Assembly (NCBI RefSeq): GCF_039649665.1
Contig: NZ_JBDJAW010000048.1
Coordinates: 1-55,087, forward strand
Length of the DNA stretch: 55,087 nucleotides
Source: Microbispora sp. ZYX-F-249
Lineage (GTDB): Bacteria; Actinomycetota; Actinomycetes; Streptosporangiales; Streptosporangiaceae
Direction of reading: 5' to 3'
Each line of letters opens with the position of its first letter. The stretch's first letter is position 1. Under the pieces are notes generated by a model. That model searched no databases. It was not told the origin of the DNA and saw nothing but the letters and a program-made list of their open reading frames with translations. Position numbers and translations under genes: made by a program. Positions 49,287-55,087 of this stretch are shown piece after piece.

Positions 49287-49679
49287 CCGCCGCGTCGTCT
49301 GGAGAACAGCACGTCGTCCCCTCGCCGTCAGGGCATGACCGGGTGCCACGATCGTGGTAATCACGAAACGGGCTATCGGGCATAGCGCTTGATTCTTCTG
49401 GCACAAAGTGAAGAGAAATGTCACGCTCGGGCCTCATCACCGTCGCCCATGTGCCCGTCGCTGATGGCACCCACCATCAATGTCCGGGAACGGTGTGAGG
49501 GGTCGCGACAGGGCCGGCGCGGACGTCGTTTCGCATCGCTGCCGCGAAGGGCGGCTTCTCGTTGTTGCCGACGGGCCGGACATATCGGGGGTCGGGCGAA
49601 TTCGTCTGCGCGTTCGGACCGAGCTTTCGCCGTACGCCTCCTCTGTTGTCTGGTTATCCTTCCGGAGGAGGCGAGGCTG
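49287..49679. other. Gene-free intergenic region
   Basis: 393 bases without a supportable gene. It holds the 12-bp palindrome CCACGATCGTGG (49346-49357) and an AT-richer stretch 49355-49430 that may carry a promoter. GGAGGAGG at its right end is the ribosome site of the next gene. Confidence 0.4.
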
Positions 49680-50099
49680 ATGGACAAGTACGGTCGCGAC
49701 GAGGCCACATGGGATGAGCTGACCGAGGCCGGGCTGGAATTCCTCATCGCATCCGCGCGGGGCCCCGGCCCGGTGTCCTATGCGGAGTTGAACCGCGCCC
49801 TCGTGGACAGGACCGGCTTCGCCGGCTTCGACTTCAGCCGCCCCGACGAGCGAGGCGCCGTCGGCCACCTTCTGGGCCGGATAGTGGAGAGGACCTATCC
49901 GGAGACCGGGCTGATGCTCTCCGCGCTGGTCACGCACCAGGGAGGAACGGACCCAGGGAGCGGTTTCTACAAGCTGGCGACAGAGCTCAAGCTCCTGCGC
50001 CCCGGCGCCTCGGAGGCCGAGAGAGACGCGTTCTGGATCGACCAGTTCAAACGCGTGCAGGAGTACTACGCCGGTGCCGGCCGGAACGAGTCGTACTGA
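49680..50099 (+). CDS. Small protein of unknown function
   Basis: 139 residues, acidic and soluble, no signal or membrane segment. Features: W-D-E-L-T-E-A-G-L-E-F-L, G-P-V-S-Y-A-E-L-N-R-A-L, G-H-L-L-G-R-I-V-E-R, M-L-S-A-L-V-T-H, G-S-G-F-Y-K-L-A-T-E-L, and a Trp-containing C-terminus. The conserved-looking H and G-F-Y segments suggest an enzyme or nucleic-acid-binding domain, but I do not recognise it. Strong ribosome site GGAGGAGG before ATG 49680. Codon use is less GC-extreme than neighbours. Confidence 0.7.
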   Translation: MDKYGRDEATWDELTEAGLEFLIASARGPGPVSYAELNRALVDRTGFAGFDFSRPDERGAVGHLLGRIVERTYPETGLMLSALVTHQGGTDPGSGFYKLATELKLLRPGASEAERDAFWIDQFKRVQEYYAGAGRNESY

Positions 50100-50350
50100 C
50101 CGCGGCTGCGCCGATAGAAAGGTGGTCGGCGGGACCCGTCCGAACCCCATGGAAGCGGCCCTCGGCACGCACATGACCGCGCCGCGCCTCGCCCGGGGGC
50201 TTCGCCGTCCCGGAGGCGGGGGTCCTCGACGTACGGATCCATCCTGGGCATGCCTGCCGCTCGGAAACGCGTCCGGAACTGACCGGGCGTCCTGGTGTCG
50301 CGTGAACCGAGTCTCCAGAGGCACTGCCGTGACCCTGTAATGATCGCCGT
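50100..50350. other. Intergenic region with no visible gene
   Basis: 251 bases. Its right end holds TAATGAT (50338-50344), a -10-like sequence six bases before the next start codon. Otherwise nothing recognisable. Confidence 0.4.
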
Positions 50351-50857
50351 ATGGATTTCGAGCTTGACCCGCCTCGTGGTGTCGGTCCACTGCGTGTCGG
50401 GATGACCCGCACAGAAGCCGACGCCGCGCTGGCGGCACTGCGGGACGCGGACGTCGTCTCCGAATCGGACGTTCCGGGACGGCACGTCTTCCGGCCAAGC
50501 GGCCTGATGATCAACATCCATTGCCGCAACGATCGCCTGGTGGCTGTCGAGTTGGGGAGGCCGAGCTCAGGCGCAGATGCCGTGCGGTTCCAGGGGGTGG
50601 ACCTGTTCAACCTGCCGGCACGAGCGGTAGTGGAGGCGCTGCGGGAGAAGACGCCGGTCGAGGCGGCTGAGGACGATCCCGCCTCGTTCGTGGCCCCGGA
50701 CCTGCTGCTCAGCCTGTGGCGCCCGTTTGAGGCCGATGACGCTCCGTCCGAGGAACAGGGGTTCTTCTTCAGCAGTGTGCTGCTGGCCGAGCCGGGCTAT
50801 TACGACACGCCCGCTCAAGCCGCCGAACGTGTCCGGCTCTCGGGGGCCGGGGCCTGA
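50351..50857 (+). CDS. Small acidic protein of unknown function (immunity-protein-like size)
   Basis: 168 residues, acidic, soluble. N-terminus P-P-R-G-V-G-P-L-R-V-G-M-T-R-T-E-A, a pattern seen in actinomycete proteins of unknown role, then I-N-I-H-C-R-N-D-R-L-V-A-V-E and L-L-L-S-L-W-R-P. No catalytic motif is evident. ATG 50351 lies six bases after TAATGAT, suggesting a leaderless transcript. A toxin-immunity or regulatory role would be a guess. Confidence 0.65.
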   Translation: MDFELDPPRGVGPLRVGMTRTEADAALAALRDADVVSESDVPGRHVFRPSGLMINIHCRNDRLVAVELGRPSSGADAVRFQGVDLFNLPARAVVEALREKTPVEAAEDDPASFVAPDLLLSLWRPFEADDAPSEEQGFFFSSVLLAEPGYYDTPAQAAERVRLSGAGA

Positions 50858-51086
50858 GCGCAGGCAACCGAGCCGGTCACCGGGGCACGCCGCGGCGCAG
50901 CCTGCTCGGTGAGGGCGCTGCCGCCTGCGCACCGCCTCTGCCTGTTCCGCCGTGCGCGGACCGTGTTTCGATAGCTTGCGAGAATTACCCATCTCCCAAG
51001 TGATCCGCCTGGCGGCGTGACGCAACGGATGAGTAGTTTCTGTTTTCTATTTCCAGAAATTCAGAAAGTCGCTAGGCTGAGCGGCC

Positions 51087-52283
51087 GTGACGAGCTCCGT
51101 GACCATCACCGCGTGCAAGCACTGCGGCGCGCCCATCGAGCAGCCGGTACGGCGGGGCAGGCCGCGGGAGTACTGTCCGGACGGCGACTGCCAGGCGGCG
51201 GCCAAGAGAGAGCGGGAGCTCCGCCGTGCCACGCCGGGCCTGGAGGGTGCGCTGGCGCGGGTGGAGGACCTGTACGAACGCATGGAGAAGGGCCTGGCCG
51301 CGGCGATCGAGCCGCTGGCGCGGGTGCTCGCCGAAGAGCTGAGCCCGGCGGGGGTCGAGGCGAAACTGAGCGCGATCCAGGCCGAGGCGCACACGAGCGT
51401 CGCCATCGCCCGCGCCGAGCGCGAGCAGGCGCTGGAACAGGTACGGCTGGCCCGCGAGGCCGCCGAGGAGGCCCGGCGGGAGGCGGAGGAGGCCCGCCGC
51501 CGGACGCAGGAGGCCTACGCCGAGCGTGACACGGCCTTCGCCGACGCGGAGACCGCCCGCGAGCAGGCCCTGGCCGCGCTGCGGGAGGCGGCGAGCACCG
51601 AACGCCGGGCCAGGCAGGAGGCCGACCAGGCCACCCACCGGGCCGAGATCGCCGAGGCCGCCCGTGAGCAGGCCGTACGCGAACTGGCCGAGCGGGTGGA
51701 CCGGGCCGCGGCCGACGTCCGCCTGGCACGGGAACAGGCCGAGCAGGCCGTTCAGGAACGCGACGCCGCGCAGGCCGACGCGCGGGCGGCGCGGGCGGAG
51801 GCCGAACTGGCCCGCCGCGCGCATCGGGAGGCCGAGCAGTCCAGCGCCGCCGCGCTCGCCCGGGCCCAGGCGGCCGAGGCCGAACGCGACCGCGCGGTCG
51901 CGCGCGCGGAGGCCGAACGCGACCGGGCCGTGGCGCAGGCCCACGACGAGCGTGACCGGGGCCTGGCCCGGGCCCAGGCGGCGGAGGCGGCCCGCGAGCA
52001 GGCCGTGGCGGAGGCCGCCCGGCTGCGCGCGGAGGCGGCGCAGGCCGAGGCGCGCGCCGGTGCGGCGGACGCGGAGGCGGCCCGGGCGGGACAGGACGCC
52101 AGGGCCGCGGCGGCGGAGCGGGAGCGCGTCCAGGCGGAGCTGACGCTGGAACGGGCGCGGCTGGCCGACCTGCGTGCCCAGCTCGACGTGGCCCGGGCCG
52201 AGGCGGCCCAGCTGCGCGAACGCGCGGTCGCGGCCGAGCTGCGGCTGCGCCGGGAGGCCGCCGAGCCGCCGCCGGCGCCGTGA
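51087..52283 (+). CDS. Zinc-ribbon protein with long alanine-rich coiled coil
   Basis: 398 residues. A four-Cys zinc ribbon (C10-K-H-C13 and C30-P-D-G-D-C35, with G-R-P-R-E-Y before C30) is followed by a basic stretch K-R-E-R-E-L-R-R and then about 300 residues of Ala/Glu/Arg-rich heptads (R-E-Q-A-x-x-x-A), a very long coiled coil. It resembles plasmid KfrA-type proteins in layout. GTG start at 51087, with TAGGCT eight bases upstream. The 229 bases before it contain TTTCTG and CAGAAA repeats at 51038-51069 but no gene. Probably a DNA-bound structural or segregation protein. Confidence 0.75.
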   Translation: MTSSVTITACKHCGAPIEQPVRRGRPREYCPDGDCQAAAKRERELRRATPGLEGALARVEDLYERMEKGLAAAIEPLARVLAEELSPAGVEAKLSAIQAEAHTSVAIARAEREQALEQVRLAREAAEEARREAEEARRRTQEAYAERDTAFADAETAREQALAALREAASTERRARQEADQATHRAEIAEAAREQAVRELAERVDRAAADVRLAREQAEQAVQERDAAQADARAARAEAELARRAHREAEQSSAAALARAQAAEAERDRAVARAEAERDRAVAQAHDERDRGLARAQAAEAAREQAVAEAARLRAEAAQAEARAGAADAEAARAGQDARAAAAERERVQAELTLERARLADLRAQLDVARAEAAQLRERAVAAELRLRREAAEPPPAP

Positions 52284-52451
52284 CAGCGCCGTGACAGCGC
52301 ATCGTCATCTCCTTGGCCAGGGCGTGGGGCCGGCCGATCAGGCGGCGAGGTGTGGCGCCCGGCGCACCGTGGCCGGAAAAGGACTCGACGGGGTGATGCC
52401 CGGACTTGTAGCTTGCGGGTGACCGTGACACCGCCCGAGGAGGTGAGACCC
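52284..52451. other. Upstream region of the rox-like gene
   Basis: No gene. It includes CGGACTTGTAGCTTGCGGG (52401-52419), whose first half recalls the rifamycin-associated element (C-T-T-G-n-n-G-C) as I remember it, though the second half does not match; it also contains TAGCTT (52409-52414), a possible -10. GAGGAGGT just before the uORF is a strong ribosome site. Confidence 0.35.
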
Positions 52452-52505
52452 ATGAACGCTGTATCGATGTGGGTGCTCCCCCTTCCGTCACGGCCGGGCG
52501 ATTGA
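52452..52505 (+). CDS. 17-codon upstream ORF before the rox-like gene
   Basis: ATG at 52452 preceded by GAGGAGGT at good spacing, encoding MNAVSMWVLPLPSRPGD, stop at 52505. It is better supplied with a ribosome site than the main gene. The stop lies 12 bases before a hairpin that ends against the main gene's ribosome site. The W-V-L-P-L-P-S-R-P-G stretch is proline-rich, a sequence type that can slow ribosomes. A regulatory leader peptide is the natural reading. Confidence 0.6.
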   Translation: MNAVSMWVLPLPSRPGD

Positions 52506-52517
52506 CGTAGGTGTCGC

Positions 52518-52547
52518 CGGGAGCGCCTCGCCACCAAGGCACTCCCG
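52518..52547 (+). promoter_or_regulatory. Hairpin adjoining the rox-like ribosome binding site
   Basis: CGGGAGCGCCT (52518-52528) pairs with AGGCACTCCCG (52537-52547), 11 bp with one C/A mismatch and an 8-base loop. AAAGG, the ribosome site of the gene starting at 52561, begins at the next base. A ribosome ending at the uORF stop would reach the left arm. Confidence 0.6.
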
Positions 52548-52560
52548 AAAGGCAACACCT

Positions 52561-54099
52561 ATGAGCTCTCAGTTCACCGCCGAGCCGTCGTCGCACGACA
52601 TGGCCGGGCGGGACTCCACCGTCGGCGACGCCCCCGGACTCCGGTCGCCGTCCTCCGGCGCCGATCGCCCGCCCGCCACGTTCGACGTGATCATCGCCGG
52701 GTGCGGGCCGACCGGTGCGATGCTGGCCGCCGAACTGCGGCTGCACGACGTGCGGGTGCTCGTTCTGGAGAAGGAGACCGAGCCCAAGTCGTTCGTCCGC
52801 ATAGTCGGTCTGCACGTGCGCAGTCTCGAGCTGATGGCGATGCGCGGACTGCTGGATCGCGTTGCGCGGCACGGGAGACGGCGTCCGGCCGGCGGTTTCT
52901 TCGCCGCCATCGCCAAACCCGCGCCCAGCCTGGACTCCCCGTACGCGTACCTCCTGGGCATCCCGCAGCCGGTCATCGAGCAGCTGCTCGAAGACCACGT
53001 GATCGAACGGGGTGCGCAGGTCCGGCGCGGTTGCGCGGTCGCCGGTTTCGAGCAGGACGACGAGGGGGTGACCGTCGAGCTGGCCGACGGGGAACGGCTG
53101 CGGTCGCGCTTCCTCGTCGGCTGTGACGGCGCGCGCAGTACGGTGCGCAAACTGCTCGGTGTCGGCTTCCCCGGCGAGCCCTCACGGACCGAGACGCTGA
53201 TGGGCGAGATGGAAGTGGGCATGCCGCAGGAGGAGATCGCCGCCAAGGTGAACGAGATACGCGAGACCCATCAGCGATTCTGGCTCCGGCCCTTCGGTGG
53301 AGGGGTCTACAGCGTCGTGGTCCCCGCCGCAGGAGTCGGCGACCGCGCGGAACCGCCCACCCTCGAGGATTTCAGACGACAGTTGCGCGTCATCGCCGGA
53401 ACCGATTTCGGCGTGCACTCCCCGCGCTGGTTGTCCCGCTTCGGGGATGCCACCCGGGTGGCCGAGCGGTATCGGGTCGGGCGGGTGCTGCTGGCCGGCG
53501 ATGCGGCACACATCCATCCGCCCATCGGCGGGCAGGGCCTCAACCTGGGCCTTCAGGACGCGTTCAACCTCGGCTGGAAACTGGCCGCGCGGATCCGCGG
53601 CTGGGCGCCGGAAACACTGCTGGACACCTACCAGGCCGAACGTCGTCCGGTCGCCGAGGACGTGCTGGACAACACCCGCGCCCAGATGGAGCTGCTGTCC
53701 ACCGAACCGGGCCCGCGGGCCGTGCGCAGGCTGCTCACGGAACTGATGGACTTCGACGAGGTGAACCGCCATCTGATCGAGAAGATCACCGCGATCGGCA
53801 TCCGCTACGACTTCGGCGAAGGTCCCGACCTGCTCGGCCGCCGCCTGGGCGACATCGAGGTGAAACAGGGCCGCCTCTACGGTCTGCTGCATGGCGGCCG
53901 CGGCCTGCTGCTGGACCGCACCGAACGCCTGACCGTCGGCGGCTGGTCGGACCGGGTCGACCACCTCGCGGATCCCACCGCGGCACTGGATGCTCCGTGC
54001 GTCCTGCTCCGCCCCGACGGGCACGTCGCCTGGATCGGCGACGATCAGCAGGACCTGGACGACCACCTCTCCCGCTGGTTCGGCGAGCCCGCCGGCTGA
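52561..54099 (+). CDS. rox: FAD-dependent rifampin monooxygenase (Rox-like)
   Basis: 512 residues of the class A flavin monooxygenase fold: FAD motif I-I-A-G-C-G-P-T-G-A-M-L-A near residue 45, D-G motif L-V-G-C-D-G-A-R-S-T-V-R-K-L-L-G, and G-D-A-A-H-I-H-P-P-I-G-G-Q-G-L-N-L-G. It follows the Nocardia/Streptomyces rifampin monooxygenase sequence closely as I recall it (F-P-G-E-P-S-R, T-E-P-G-P-x-A-V-R-R-L, L-K/E-V-K-Q-G-R-L-Y). Those enzymes hydroxylate the naphthyl ring of rifamycins and linearise the drug. An N-terminal extension of about 40 residues is extra. ATG 52561 with AAAGG. The substrate is inferred from similarity only. Confidence 0.82.
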   Translation: MSSQFTAEPSSHDMAGRDSTVGDAPGLRSPSSGADRPPATFDVIIAGCGPTGAMLAAELRLHDVRVLVLEKETEPKSFVRIVGLHVRSLELMAMRGLLDRVARHGRRRPAGGFFAAIAKPAPSLDSPYAYLLGIPQPVIEQLLEDHVIERGAQVRRGCAVAGFEQDDEGVTVELADGERLRSRFLVGCDGARSTVRKLLGVGFPGEPSRTETLMGEMEVGMPQEEIAAKVNEIRETHQRFWLRPFGGGVYSVVVPAAGVGDRAEPPTLEDFRRQLRVIAGTDFGVHSPRWLSRFGDATRVAERYRVGRVLLAGDAAHIHPPIGGQGLNLGLQDAFNLGWKLAARIRGWAPETLLDTYQAERRPVAEDVLDNTRAQMELLSTEPGPRAVRRLLTELMDFDEVNRHLIEKITAIGIRYDFGEGPDLLGRRLGDIEVKQGRLYGLLHGGRGLLLDRTERLTVGGWSDRVDHLADPTAALDAPCVLLRPDGHVAWIGDDQQDLDDHLSRWFGEPAG

Positions 54100-54220
54100 T
54101 CCCGCCCCAAGCCGCGGCGACGGAGCCGGAGCGCCTCCCGGCGGAGCTGCCGCCCCGCCGGGAGGCCGCCGGAACATGTGTCCCGTGGCTTCGGGCCGGG
54201 GCATGCCAGATCATGATCGG

Positions 54221-54922
54221 ATGGACGTTCGTTTCCTCGGCATCGCCGAGCTGGCCGAAGTCCCGCCCGCGGCGGTCGTGGTCGACGTCATGCGTGCCTT
54301 CACCGTCGCCGCCTGGGCCTTCGCCCGGGGAGCGGAGCGGATCGTCCTCGCCGAGTCGCTGGACGAAGCCCTGGCGCTCAAGGCCCGCCATCCGGATTGG
54401 GTGGCGCTCAAAGACGGGCCGCCGGCGGCCGGGTTCGACGCGGTCAACTCGCCGGGCCTGCTGCGGTCGGCCGACCTTCGCGGGCGGACCGTTGTGCAGA
54501 AGACCACGGCGGGGACGGTCGGCGCCCTTGCGGTCAAGGACGCGCCGCTCGTGCTGTGCGCCGGCTTCGTGGTGGCGGAGGCGACGGCTCGGCTCTTGCG
54601 GGCACGCGGCTGCGGCAGTGTCACGTTCGTGGTCACCGGCGACGACGGGCGCGCCGACGAGGATCTGGCCTGTGCTCAGTACATCGCCCGGAGGGCCACC
54701 GGGGCCGGGGCCGACGCGTCCGAGTTCCTCCGCCGCGCCGGCGGGTCACGCGCCGCCGCCGAGCTGGCGGGGGGCGTGCGCGAAGGAGCCCATCCCGATG
54801 ACGTCGCGCTCTGCCTCGAACTCGACCGGTTCCCCTTCGCCATGGTCGCGGCCTCGGAGGACTCGCTCATGGTCCTCCGCCCCTGCGCCGTGCCCTCACC
54901 GACCGGCGAGGCTTCGAGCTGA
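54221..54922 (+). CDS. 2-phosphosulfolactate phosphatase-like protein (ComB family)
   Basis: 233 residues. ComB motifs are seen: V-V-V-D-V-M-R-A-F-T near the start, A-L-K-A-R, G-F-D-A-V-N-S-P, and Q-K-T-T-A-G-T where ComB has T-T-N-G-T, then G-D-D-G-R-A-D-E-D-L-A-C-A-Q-Y-I. ComB releases phosphate from 2-phosphosulfolactate in coenzyme M synthesis; actinobacterial homologues lack that pathway, so the true substrate is open. ATG 54221; the longer frame upstream is not supported. Confidence 0.82.
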   Translation: MDVRFLGIAELAEVPPAAVVVDVMRAFTVAAWAFARGAERIVLAESLDEALALKARHPDWVALKDGPPAAGFDAVNSPGLLRSADLRGRTVVQKTTAGTVGALAVKDAPLVLCAGFVVAEATARLLRARGCGSVTFVVTGDDGRADEDLACAQYIARRATGAGADASEFLRRAGGSRAAAELAGGVREGAHPDDVALCLELDRFPFAMVAASEDSLMVLRPCAVPSPTGEASS

Positions 54923-55087
54923 TCGCGAGCATGCGCCGCAGCCATCTCGTCAGCCTCGTGGGCGCAATCGGCACCAGCTTCTTCTGGGCACCGCCGGGCG
55001 CGGCCGGCTTCGGGACATCGTGCCGGCCGGGGGGCCGAGCGGCGTTGCGGTCGGCACGCCTCCGCCGCCCGCGGAGATGAGGCACCT
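54923..55087. other. Right-edge segment without a supportable gene
   Basis: A plus-strand frame from ATG near 54931 (M-R-R-S-H-L-V-S-L-V-G-A-I) could be the start of a secreted protein but turns Arg-rich and ends soon; nothing convincing. Confidence 0.3.

Overview
The window is very GC-rich actinobacterial chromosome. Third codon positions are G or C almost throughout, GTG and TTG starts are common, several transcripts look leaderless, and the gene families (SARP, ECF41 and ECF42 sigma factors, DUF2243, pentapeptide proteins) are actinomycete ones. Gene content would suit a Streptosporangiales-type actinomycete, but that placement is inference; no rRNA or tRNA is present to anchor it. I saw no CRISPR array, no biosynthetic core genes, and no phage or conjugation module beyond one tyrosine recombinase.

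Left end (1-5.3 kb): a sugar ABC operon on the minus strand (binding protein, two permeases, then the first codons of a GH1-like beta-glucosidase) has the order of the cebEFG-bglC cellobiose operon. Its divergent LacI-type regulator is a truncated, frameshifted remnant beside a tyrosine recombinase, while promoters and twin LacI-like operators remain. A membrane-anchored glutaredoxin-like gene follows.

5.3-25 kb: a regulator-dense stretch. Two paralogous NAD(P)/FAD oxidoreductases are each paired with an ECF41-type sigma factor. Between and after them lie a TetR gene, a DUF2243-CtaG membrane pair, a K+/H+ antiporter with its TrkA-C subunit, an XRE-cupin regulator, a methyltransferase, and a histidine kinase without a response regulator that shares an operator with a TetR gene. 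Then come a Cys-rich pentapeptide protein, a SARP regulator, two alpha/beta hydrolases and a YCII-ECF42 pair.

25-37 kb: an ArsR-ArsC fusion coupled to a VOC protein, a PdxH-like oxidase, an APC permease, a tandem MerR protein, then a five-gene operon (GntR/YtrA, ABC ATPase, permease, S41-peptidase lipoprotein, hydrolase lipoprotein) in which the first four genes overlap by 4 bp. Two kinase-fold genes and a PrmC-like methyltransferase follow on the minus strand.

37-48 kb: a THUMP-domain RNA methyltransferase is preceded by what looks like a leaderless phenylalanine leader peptide and attenuator hairpins. Next are a TetR-MFS efflux pair with a double-palindrome operator, a MOSC protein, a DinB protein, two secreted proteins, a deletion scar that beheads two divergent genes (XRE-cupin and EamA), and an SDR divergent from a third ECF41 sigma factor, with a textbook-like ECF41 promoter for the SDR.

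48-55 kb: TetR(WHG) divergent from an FBP (EF-G-binding) zinc-finger gene, two small unknown genes, a zinc-ribbon coiled-coil protein, a rifampin-monooxygenase-like gene with an upstream 17-codon ORF and a hairpin against its ribosome binding site, and a ComB-like phosphatase.

The two best candidates for undescribed biology are the Phe-leader arrangement in front of the RNA methyltransferase (37.3-37.5 kb) and the uORF-hairpin leader of the rifampin monooxygenase gene (52.4-52.6 kb).
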